A stretch of 64,000 nucleotides of DNA, taken from Valencia hispanica. Taxonomy: Eukaryota > Chordata > Actinopteri > Cyprinodontiformes > Valenciidae. This document shows positions 1 to 10,848 of this stretch, piece by piece; within the stretch, counting starts at the first letter, position 1; every line of letters starts with the position of its first letter. Location of the stretch: the NCBI GenBank assembly GCA_963556495.2, contig OY747713.1, forward strand, positions 34,545,961 to 34,609,960. The letters are read 5' to 3'. Below the pieces are notes generated by a model. It was not told the DNA's origin and made no database searches. It was given only the letters and a program-made list of their open reading frames with translations. The position numbers and the translations under genes are program-made.

Positions 1-2195
1 AGTGGTGGAAATGACACACGCCATTAACCAAATGTTATTCTGGTTATGGGTTCACCTTAAGCCCATAATCCCTGCTATCTAAAAGGGTGTTGGCAGCATC
101 ATGTTTTAGAAATGCTATTATTCATAACAATAGCTTAGACTGATACAGCAATGAAATGGACTTAACTTTGATGACAAATTGAGCGTCTTTATATCACAAA
201 ATGTCATGCCAAGAGATCTCGTTACACCCCTTGGGGCTGGTAGATTTCTTTTTCTTTTTTTTTTCATCAACCAATGTGCCTAAAAAATAATATTTTACTT
301 TGTACCCCTGCAGTGCAAAACACAGTATCATGATTCTGCTGCCTGGTCAAATGAGGTCACCCTGCATTCAGTAAACAGAAACTATTTCAAGCCAGCAAAC
401 GTTTAGCTACAAAATGTTTACTAGTTTGGAATCTAGCAACATTTGGCGTTTTGGGTACAAGAGCTTCCTAACATTTAACCCACAACAAAGGCAGTGCAAG
501 AACAGCAAGGAAAGAACAGCTGCTTTCAATGCGGTTTACCCATAAAATGCATTGTATTACCTAATCCCTCTGCAGAACAGGAGAGGAGCCACCTAATCAT
601 GGACACACACCGTTTTGCTCACCCGGTGCAGTTGCAAATGGGAGGCACATTACAGGCCGTTTAAAAGTTGGATGAATGGAAACTGAGATGTTTCTAGCAC
701 AGGTGACATCAGCTACGACTCCATGAAGGAGATAGCTTACAGTTCATTTCTGTTGTGACATGACCCCTTGACACCTGAGTGTTAGCTCACTTATTGTTAT
801 CAGCACACCCTTTTCTAAACTTCAAAACTAATTGTGTTCAAATTCTGCACAGGTCACCCCTGCAGAGGAAGCAAACATGGTGGGAAAAAAACACATTACA
901 ACATGCTATAAACAATAATCCCCTCATTTTGTCTTATTTGCCTTTTGACATAGCAGAGTGTATCATAGATGGGTAGAAACAAACATTTAGGTAATAATAA
1001 GAAAAAGTAGGTGAAGTATTTTTTCGTCAAAGAGAAATGGATCAAAGAATGGAAATTAAAGTTCTTTAACACAGACTTGGATCCAAACCCGCTATGCCAA
1101 ATCTGTTTGTTTATGGGAGCTGTTAAATCATCTGTGTAAGAGGTTTGAACTCACACACACTGAGCACTATTCTACACAGTTCTTGGTCTGTTTTTACATT
1201 GAAGTGAGAGCTTAAGAATTATTTTTGCAATGCTCATTTTTATGCTTTTTCGATCTCCCTCAGTTTCAATCATTTGCACAAAACCATAGTTTTTCCCTTT
1301 GTAGTACAGTTGGATTTCATGACCAATGATAGATGTTTCGTTCCAGTGCAGGAATTTCCTTTTGCTGGTTGGCTGGGCAGGTCATGAGAGGTAAAATTCT
1401 CTCGTATCGGCAAAGAGGGACACCAGCAGGCTCTATTTGTTTAGTCTCCATGGAAATGAATGTGTATCATTGTGTATGCAATCAATGGACTCCATGGCTG
1501 ATTCTCTCACTATAGAAGCGAGCTTCACTTCAGTCTTCATGCCTGAATGTTGAGCTTTGTTATATGTGAACCTGACAGTTTGTGATTATGTCATCTTTAA
1601 ACACCTTTGAGCACAAGAAAACTCGACCCAGTAATGAGTGAACACAACAGGAGTTTGATTTAGCTGCACTGCGTGTCTCTGACAAAGGCTAAAGGAAAGG
1701 GTTCTCTCACTCTTTGGCTTGTCAGAATCGGTTCATTTAGGTTCATATTATTTGCAGTTGAAATTAGCAGAGCTCAGCCTTGTTTTTCTTTAAGAAATAG
1801 CTCCCCTGGGTTTGCCGTTGCCTTGGTCCGCAGAGGAAAAAGCAAGATGGGACGTATGCTAACATCATTAACACTGCTGTTATTGAGCCTTATCTATGGC
1901 AGAGACTTGTTAAAGGTCAGAAATGATCAAATCTTCTGGGTTTTCCCAGGACCAACACATAGATGGGCATCTATGAATGATGGTCAGTGTAGATGAGGAT
2001 GAAGTTGGCAATTTCACATAGACCTTTAAAAACAAGCTTATTATGGTTTACTCAAATGTTTTCATTCAAGATAAGTTTTTAATGATAAAACACAAAAAGA
2101 AAAAACCACAGAAAACCAGACCCGTAGAAAACAGTTCAGATTACAATAACACAAAAAACATCCCTTATGGGGTCGGTTATTTCTCCTTGGTCCAA
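1..2195. other. Intergenic, no gene supported
   Basis: AT-rich non-coding sequence. The only notable item is a signal-peptide-like frame starting at the ATG at 1847 (see findings). A short stretch near 90-105 resembles a Tc1-family consensus but is too short to call. Confidence 0.5.
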
Positions 2196-2213
2196 CCCCC
2201 CCCCCCCCCCCCC
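2196..2213. repeat. Poly-C tract (C)18
   Basis: Eighteen uninterrupted Cs; the length is likely to vary and to be error-prone in sequencing. Confidence 0.95.
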
Positions 2214-4170
2214 AATTGGTGGCACCAAAACATTGGTATTACAATAGAATTGCTCATATATAAGTTTAGCTGATTCCAAATAAAATGATTTTCAGTAAGA
2301 TTGTGACAAGACATGATGTCTATAAGCCTTTAAGTGGGGCATTCTTTTTTGCTCTCATTAATATAGTATTGTTGGGCAGGCGATAAGCAAAGCCCATCAC
2401 ATCGTATTTACCAATCAACTTCTAAATCCAAAATATGATCTGAAAAATAAGGATTTTACTTTTACTTTCTTCCAAGTGTATTTAAATTTTTCTGAGTTGC
2501 TCCATATAAAAAGTTAGGGAAAATTGAAAAAAATTCTGAACTGTAGGTTTTAAAAAAAAGTTAAGGAATATACTATTTTGTGAAAGGTTGCTTAGACAAC
2601 GCTAGTTTGTTCTGTGTAAAATATATTTCAGGTTTGCTACATACCAAAGGAGTAAGGGAGTGACCGTCTGCCTTTCCTTGTGGATCTCTGTAAGTGCATG
2701 TTAACACTTTGGAATGTTTGACTCTCCAAAACCAAAATGAGATTGTGGAATCTAAGGTGTCAAAAACCGGATTTGGGAACAAAAACATGTGATGGCTGAA
2801 AAAACAAAAAAGCTAAATTATTAAAAACTTAGGAAGAATATTCATTTTGGCTCAAATTTATCCAGCTCTCCACAGCCGTGATTCGCTTTATTCAACTGTT
2901 TTTACTAAGTGGAAATTTGGACTTTGTTTTGTTATACTGAATCCCAGATAAAAATGGGACAGATTTTCAGGGAATTCTCTCTCTGCTGTGTCCACCCTGC
3001 CCAGGAGGAATGTTTGGATAGTTGCATGGAGGGATGGGTCCCACTGCAAGAGGCTGTAACACAAGGGTGGATACTCTCTACAAGAATAACAAAACCTTTG
3101 TGAATGGCTTCCCTCAGAACAAATCTTTTCAAACTCACCTGCATTTTAATAGGTCAACAAACGCAAATTATAATAGTTATTTTCTAATGCAATTCAAATG
3201 ATGGATCAGATGTTTTTAGGACTTGTATTACCCCCAGGGGACAGTTCTGGGTGACAGGCGGTACTAATGTGGAAGAAACCCAGTTGCCAGGATCCAGACC
3301 AGAGGGGAGGGGGGCAGGAGACTGAATGTCACCTTCAAATCCAACCACCAGATTGATTCAGGGCCTTCGGGGAGCTGCGGGAAATACCTCGGTCTGACAG
3401 GAGACACTAAACTAAACAACCAGCATTCCCCTGGGAGAGCGCCTTAAATGTGAAAACCTATAAAATATGACCCCTTGGCAACTGTTTAACACCCAATTCT
3501 GTTTTATACAGCACAGTGGGTGGTGTTTGCATTTGAACTGTACCTTACATTTGATAGATTCTTCTCCATGTCCCAAAGTAAGCAGCTGAAATCTAAAACT
3601 ACTGACTGACAGTTTCATTGTAAAACATAACTCATCTCGTAAAGCCTTCTGTCAACTGTAATTACACTTTAATGAGTCTTTTAAAGACAGTTTTTACAGT
3701 CACAAAGATAAACACTATGTGTACAACATCTGAAAACAGAGGTATCGCTCTGGTGTCTGCTGTGCACCTTATATCACAGACATAAATTATCTGATATACT
3801 GCACCCATCAGGTACAACATTAAAGCTGCTAAAGGCACTGTCGAGTGAGGTGAATCACCCAGATCATCACGGTATGTGCCAACATATATCCTGCCAGGAA
3901 AACTTTTATCCTGGTTTACATGTAAACGTTACATCAATACTTTCATGCTGCTGCAGAACTAGCCAAGTAGGGCTGTGTTGACTGAACATGGGGAATTCAC
4001 CAGGCGTCCAGCATGTCATTTTAAAAGTCGCAAACTGACAATATAAAAAACCCCAGCTGAGTGGAGAATTACAGATTTCTGTAGCAGGACTTTACAAAAT
4101 ACTGTGGGACTTCTGAATACAAATTCAATTCGTTCGAAGAAGCATTTTGGATCGTAACTTTTTATGCATA

Positions 4171-4172
<2 letters not shown>
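2214..4172. other. Intergenic, nothing identified
   Basis: No convincing exon, RNA gene or bounded repeat. Around 3800-3830 there is a short resemblance to the 5' end of a Tc1-like fish element, not enough to annotate. Confidence 0.4.

Positions 4173-4240
<68 letters not shown>
4173..4240. repeat. Microsatellite (AT)34
   Basis: Perfect alternating AT for 68 bp; strongly cruciform-prone and probably polymorphic. Confidence 0.97.
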
Positions 4241-4244
<4 letters not shown>

Positions 4245-6689
4245 TATTTCCACAAGCAACATATAGATAGTGTAGAGACTCACATAGAGACTGAACAGTT
4301 AAAACTAAGCATAACATGTTCTATAAGTGAATAAATATATCCAAAATAAGTTTTATTGATTCCATGGAAAAGTCTGACTAGCAACTTTAATGTCTATGTC
4401 TGATCATAGTATCAGAGAGGGCTTTAGTTTATGAGCTGATATTTACCTAATGGAAGAGTATTGAAAGGAATTCCAGCTCTTCTTAGCAAACACCAGTGGT
4501 CAATTCCCACCATAATCCATATCTTGTTTCACAATTTAAAGCAGATTGTTAATATAAAATATTTATTTGGAAACAGTTACTGCTTATATGTAAAGCAACA
4601 TAGGTCATTTGATTGTTTAGGTCAGCACCATAAATAATCATTTAGAGAGTGACTTACTTTACTACACTGTTGGCTTAATTTTCTTGGTCTCATATATTGA
4701 CAGAAAAGATCTAATCTCATTCTCTTTGCTGGTTTTATTTAAACAAAAACTTAGGGACAGTCAAATGTGAATGTGTTATTTTTCAGAACAAGGCCACAAG
4801 GGAAACAGTTCACACCAATCAGCCTTTGGAAAATCCAGCATTGATGTGTTTGCACGAGATCATTACTCTGTTGCGCCTTTTTAACCAGTGCACTAGCCAT
4901 GTTCACTCACATGTTAGAATGGTTCAAACATAAAAACAGCCACATGCTTGTGTTCATGCATAAATCATCTCTGTGGAAAAACAGTTTTTTACTCCAAAAA
5001 TCTTTTTATTCCATTTCTTTTTTTTTTCAGATCTGATCACAAAGTGAGATCAGATTATTATGGCAAGAAGAGAAACTGCAGAGGATTGTTTCTCCTATGA
5101 ACAGTAGTCGAACATCATTTCATTTAATCAACACACAAGTCAATTTGATGCCTCACTAGTGCACAGAAGAAGCAGCTCCAGACACTGAAACAAAACTACT
5201 CCAGCAGTTTGAAGACTAGGTGAAAAAAATTTTTGTTTGCTATTTTCCGAAGGAGAACATCACACACTGACAGACCTCCGTGTGAAATCATAACTCATCA
5301 TCTATGCAAAAAAGTCAATTTCTTCACAAAAAGTAGTCAATCCGCGTCTGAAAGGTGGATGCTGTGTATCCAAATCATGCAGGCTAAGATGGAGATGCAT
5401 TGACGTGAGCAGCTACAGATCTGAGTTTTTGGTATGCTGAGTGATGCGGCCACACACTGGGCTTTTAGGCCGCAGGGCCATTAGGCGTCCACACAACAGT
5501 GGCAATGTGGAATGCTCATCATGTTTGGGAGATGTGGGCAAGCATGAAAAAGCATATGCCAGATTAAGGCTTTCATAGTGAAACTGTTACAGCAAAATGC
5601 AAAAGGAAGAAAGAAAATGTTGATGTTGAAAGCTACATGAAGCCAACAATCAGCATTAATCTGAGCTACAGCGACTTCCTCTTTGTTTTTTGTTAGTAAT
5701 TTATACTTTCTCATAGTTACGCAACTTTTTCAATGAAACTTGGTTCACTGAAAGTGATTGAAAAGGAGGTCAGTGCCCTGGCATTAGTCTACCCACTTAC
5801 AGTAATATTAAAGTGATGATCTGCACTGTATAATATGTTTAAACCTTTATAGGACAGCAGGAGATAAGGCTGGGTGGGTGTTGTCATGGCTGAAATTATA
5901 TCAGTCTTCTAAAAAAAACTGAGTCCTTAGGCTTTAAGGTATTTTAAATTAACATGTCTGACCAGAACATGGAGGGGACAGATCTTACGGTTACATTCCC
6001 CTATCCTCCCTTTCTTACTTACACCTGAAATTGTATTTAGTTATCACTGTTTGTCTCTCCAGGACATCATCTTCAATCTTCTTGTTGGATCAGTCCTAAA
6101 GAACTGGTTTTTGCCAGTCTGATGAAACAACCATGAAGCAGTCCCCCAGGGCGGGAATGTCCAGTAGATCTCTAACTGCTCTGACGTGTGTCATCCCGGT
6201 GATCTGACACATCTTTATCGGGAACATTATGCTGGAACAATAAGCTTGTTTCCTCTAACTTGACCTCCTGCCTTAGATGCATTCACTAAGACACATGAGA
6301 AGTAATTAAATTCTAATTACATATGAATATTCCTGTAACAGTTTATTATGCATCAGAAAATAGCAGCAATATGCATATTTGTGTAAATAGCAAAAATGAA
6401 CAGAGACGGAGTGGGGAATGAATGACAGGGTAGCCAGTACAGCAAAGTTTAGTTCTATGTTTAGGGAAAATGTCAATATCATGCTGAAACAGGTCAATAT
6501 GTTTATTTCTTGGATCTACTTTTCTTAAATACTAATTGGAGACAACAAATCACACAGTTAACGGAGCTCTTTCTCAGGAAATAAAGGTTCACTGAACCTA
6601 TAAATCAGTTTAGGTTGATTTTGTTAGATCCGAAGTTTTCAATCCACTTCACTGATAATTAAGGACTAGATGTCATGTGATTTCATTGT
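4241..6689. other. Intergenic, nothing identified
   Basis: AT-rich with only short chance frames; no splice-bounded coding similarity recognised. Confidence 0.4.
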
Positions 6690-7065
6690 CTGATTGCTTG
6701 CTCTCAGTATCTAGACCACAAAAAATAGAAATAGTGCCTGGTGCCTATCTCCAGCAGTCACGGGGCGAGAAGTGGGGTACACCATGGACAGGTTCCCAGT
6801 CCATTGCAAGGCAACACAGAGACATACAGGACAAGCAACCATGCACCATGCACGCACTCATACCTAAGGGCAATTTAAAGAGACCAATTCACCTAACAGG
6901 TCATTTTTTGGACTTTGGGAGGAAGCCAGAGTACCCGGAGAGAACCCACGCATGCACAGGGAGAACATGCAAACTTTCCATGCAGAAAGAATCAAACCCA
7001 GGCCTTCTTGCTGTAAGGCAACACTGCTACCAACACATCAAAACCACCGAGCAGCCCCAGGGAAT
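6690..7065 (-). repeat. Dispersed teleost repeat, minus orientation
   Basis: Carries the phrase set common in fish genomes, such as GGACAGGTTCCCAGTCCA, GGGCAATTTA, GGAGGAAGCC and GAGAACATGCAAACT. It ends at 6720-6780 with a segment that, reversed, matches the repeat tail at 18124-18255. The 133-aa open frame over it is a by-product. The class (LINE tail or SINE-like) is uncertain. Confidence 0.75.
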
Positions 7066-8098
7066 ATCAATAAATTAAAAAATACTAGAATGAGATGCCA
7101 GTATTGCAAACTAAACACGAAATAGCATATAAAGTTTACCAAATCAAAACAAGTTGGTCATATTGCTCACCTTTCCTCTTGTTTTTATTTCAGAAGTGTA
7201 AAAATAGCAAGAATAAAAGTCCACAGATGCCATGACATGTTTAAGTTTGATTCGGTGAGGGATTTCCATTCATTTCAAAAAACATATTCATTCAAATACC
7301 TGTCTTTCAAGAGCAGTTTGCAGAAGAAACCGCACCATGAAAGAAAGCCATAAATGCCTCTTTAGAGCTACACTCTCTGGCTCGTGAAGGGGCGTCGTAG
7401 GACACTCCTATTTAAGATTAGCCATACAGTGGCTCTCAAATGTTTTTTTGTGATGTAAAACAAAGAGACTTAATGAACTATTTTCAAACATTTTCCTTTC
7501 CTCCCTTCCTTGACTTATATCCTGTGCAATTCGAGAGAAAACTAAACAAACGTATTCAAGAAAGAATATATGGAATAAAAGGCATGTGCATATCCTTAAT
7601 ATTTTTCAAATTCATTTTCACCATTCTGGCTTCTTGAGTTTACACATTACAGTGAATCTAAGTAACTGAAAATAAAGCTTAGTCTTGCCAGTGCAATACA
7701 GTTTTCCTGATATTTGCTCTGACATTGTCCTGACATTGTACAAAGGAATCAGTGAGGAGAAGAATGATGAAACCAAACTTGAACTTTGGGTCAAAGCTTG
7801 AAATAATGTTTGGCACAGAAACAACTCTACACATAATGTATGGTGTTTTTATCAAAACCACATCTGCTACTAAAAATTTATTATAGCAGTATTTTACTCT
7901 GTGGTCACATTTCTTAAGATGGAACTAAATTTGGCCATTATAGTCAGGCTTTGTCTCTGTGATGATGTATCCAGGAAGTGGATTCTTGCATACTTAGTTT
8001 GGTCTAAGACAGTGGTTCCAAAAGTGTGTGTGTGTGTGTGTGTGGGGGGGGGGGTTACAAAGTTTTGTAACAGGTGGCACTTAGCCTTCTCTTTTACA
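7066..8098. other. Intergenic, with GT/G simple repeat at 8024-8054
   Basis: No gene seen. A (GT)n run from about 8024 passes into an uninterrupted G run at 8044-8054. Confidence 0.5.
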
Positions 8099-8106
8099 CA
8101 CTAGAG

Positions 8107-8320
8107 CAGAGGTGCCCAATTATGGTCCTCAAGGTCCGGTCACCTGTATGTTTTAGTTCTTTCCCTGATTCAGCTCACCTGAATCAAATTATGGCTCATT
8201 AGCAGTCCACTTTGACATGCTGAGGAGGTAGTTGGACCATTTGAATCAGCTGTGTTGGAGCAAAGCACATCTAAAACTAGCTGGAGATCGGCTCTTGAGG
8301 CCTGGGATTGGACACCCATG
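8107..8320. mobile_element. Non-autonomous hAT-type MITE, 214 bp
   Basis: Terminal inverted repeats: CAGAGGTGCCCAATT at the left against ATTGGACACCCATG at the right. It is flanked by an 8-bp target-site duplication, CACTAGAG (8099-8106) and CACTAGTG (8321-8328), 7 of 8 identical. Eight-base duplications are the hAT hallmark. No coding capacity. Confidence 0.85.
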
Positions 8321-8328
8321 CACTAGTG

Positions 8329-9748
8329 TGTCCTCTCCTGGGAGGTCTTAGTACCAAATGTAATCCTCCGATTGTTGGAATACAGAAGGTGATCTCCCTC
8401 CTCACCTGTAGTGACCATATTAAGAACAACCTAAAGGTTTTTTTTGTCCACTGGTCGACAACTTCCTTCTCCTCTGTCTGCAGTTTCCCACTAAAACAAA
8501 AATAGTCTGGCGTGGGCCCTGCTTTTCTTTCTGTCAAACCGAATAGTCTTCACAAAGCATTTTTTTTTTCTTTTGCAGCCACAGTAACTATGGTCCTTTT
8601 GACAACTTACCTGACAGCTGCTTTTGGACACCATAGGTACAGCTAAACAATAAAGTATTTTTTTCCTTCAGGTTGATTGCTTCCAGCACAACTGGTGTCC
8701 CAGAAACAAAATTGTCACTGGCTGCTGCAACAAGAACCAATGACCTACTGGCTGCAGCTCGTTCAACCCTGATCTGCAGTTAAGACCCTGAACATGACCA
8801 AATCAGATTTCATATCACACATGTTGTGTGTGAAAACCTTTCCCGGAGGTGTGAATTAAAGATTTAACAAACAAAGACCTCCGCTAGATGTTCCCATGAC
8901 TTATTTTGGCTTACTAGGTCTGTTTGGCATATGTGGTAAATGCACTGAACGATAAAAGTCAAGAAGAATGTTCACTTTCACAACTTAATGAATCTTGATA
9001 GTTTTGTTTTGAAACTAACCCACGTTGTAACTTAGGTTGGAAATCTACTTACATTACTTACTACTAATTATATTAGATAAATAAACCTTACAAAATGAAC
9101 TACGTATTTACCAATGCACATTTAAAGAAGAAAAAGCAATGTCAGAACTACCTACATCCAATGAACACCTTTTGTCGAATGTCATTACACTGCATATATT
9201 TGTTTTGGCAGGGATGAGCATGCTGTTCTCACTGGAAAGTCAAGCAGTAAAAAAATTCAATGCCGATGAGGCCAGTGTTGTCAGAATTATCTTGAATCCA
9301 ATACACACACACATATATACCCCAAAGCTTTTCTTTCCTTTAAGGAATGAGCTAAACACAAAAATAAACTGTAGTAGCAGGAGCATCATTCCAGGAGATC
9401 ATCTTTCACATCCATTTTGAATGAGGGTAAACACGTTTTTGAGATTATTTGACAGAAAACTCCATAAACTCGGCAAAAAGCAGAGGGCAAAACACTCCCT
9501 GCATCATTTGGAGAAAAATATTATTGGTCTGTTTTCCTTTAACCAAGCAGAATGTTTATCATAACAAATCAAATTCCAATAATGCTCACACTTACTTGGT
9601 ATACATTCTTTATAACCTTGTATGACCTGGTAATGCAATGCTGTGTCTAAAAATGGCTCCGCCACTGAACTAAACTTGAGCTTAAAAGGAGACACAAAGG
9701 CAGAAAGACAGAGTAAAATGTGTTGTAGAGACCGAAAGGAAGGAAAAG
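8329..9748. other. Upstream flank, nothing identified
   Basis: AT-rich; no exon, repeat boundary or RNA gene recognised. Confidence 0.4.
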
Positions 9749-9800
9749 GTTTTCACAGAAAGTTCCCACTTTTTTTCTCTTGTGGTGAGCTTAGTATATT
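9749..9800 (+). repeat. 52-bp direct repeat, copy 1 (upstream of exon 1)
   Basis: Matches 11253-11304 at 46 of 52 positions without gaps, same strand. Contains TTCCCACTTTT and TGTGGTGAGCT. Similarity stops sharply at both ends. Confidence 0.85.
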
Positions 9801-10530
9801 TTCGTAGCTTCCTCTTCTAACCCCCCGCACAGGAGTACCGTAAAAGGGAGGGAGAAAGTAAAAGAGGGAAGGGTGGTTGAGTGATTATGAGCAAAGGCGT
9901 TGTGTGTGGATGTGTGTGTATGTGTGGTTGTATGCATGTAGAGATGCACGCCTCTCTCTCCTTCCTCTCTCTCTTTTCTTTAAGGGCTTTACCACTACAA
10001 CCAACATCCTAAAGCTGGCCACTCACCACATTACCTCTGCTCTTTCGTCTCCTCTAAGACCAGCGCATGGACTCCAGCGGCTTCAAAGGACTTCTGTGAG
10101 GCAAGCAACTTTTTTAGGAGAGTGATAAATGTTTGGAGTCTGCTCTTGGCTTTCTGGCCAGAGCTACATCTGCTGGCTGAGCATTGGAGTTACTATACAG
10201 AGCATTCCTCTGTTTCCTGTGTGTATATGTTTTCTGTCTGCCTTCACACAGAACAACAGGAGGATAAACTTACTCCAAGAAGACTCTGGATCCAAACCCA
10301 AACAGGAAGACTGACCAGATAAGGAGAAGTAAAAGTTTTAAAACTGAGACTGGAGCAACGGGGTTAAAATCAGAAGAATGTAAAGCAAAAGACAAATTCT
10401 ACAGGAACGTAGAAATAAATTATTGTACAAGAACAAAAGACAGAAGATAAATCTAACTCAGCCACCTGACCAGGTAGTAAAACCTAATTTTACCTCTCCC
10501 TGCTTCAATTTTTTTGTCTCTTGCCACAAC
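9801..10530 (+). promoter_or_regulatory. Probable promoter-proximal region and 5' UTR of angpt2
   Basis: The 730 bases before the ATG hold a purine tract (about 9846-9877), TG-rich sequence (9898-9940) and a CT tract (about 9949-9980). Purine-rich GGAA cores, as bound by ETS factors, occur at and just before the tract. No TATA box with a convincing start site was identified, and a non-coding first exon further upstream cannot be excluded. Confidence 0.35.
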
Positions 10531-10848
10531 ATGGGCCACCTCCTTTCCCTTACCCTCCTCTACCTGGCCTACCTGCTGACCACAGGGATCGCATACCAGC
10601 GTCAGCAGCACCACGTGCAGCACGGCCCCTGCACCTACACCTTCATCCTCCCTGAGGTGGAGCATTGCCAACCCTTAAAGGATTTCCAGGTAACAAATAC
10701 CCTGCAGAGAGACTCACCACCTCAAGCTGAGCCTGACAACAGCCAACCCAAGGACAGTTTAACTCAAGATGAAAGGCCTTCATGGCAGCAGCGAAAGCTG
10801 GAGACTCTGGAGAGTGCCATGGAGAATAACACTCAGTGGCTACAAAAG
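10531..10848 (+). CDS. angpt2: angpt2 exon 1 (coding part): signal peptide and N-terminal clustering region
   Basis: Encodes residues 1-106 and ends in phase 0 before the donor GTAAGA. The ATG at 10531 has a good context (CACAACATGG) and is followed at once by a hydrophobic leader, [21 protein letters not shown]. The open frame continues upstream to 10423 without an ATG, so 10531 is the first in-frame Met. [12 protein letters not shown] and ENNTQWLQK are family signatures; the latter holds a glycosylation sequon (NNT). The segment between them (about residues 62-88) is longer and more polar than in the human proteins. Confidence 0.95.

Noticed and set aside
6677..7078. 133-codon plus-strand frame
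   Set aside because: Lies over a common dispersed fish repeat in its minus orientation; the protein resembles nothing and the frame begins at a non-ATG codon.
10423..10530. N-terminal extension of angpt2 upstream of 10531
   Set aside because: The frame is open but has no ATG, and a canonical signal peptide starts at 10531.
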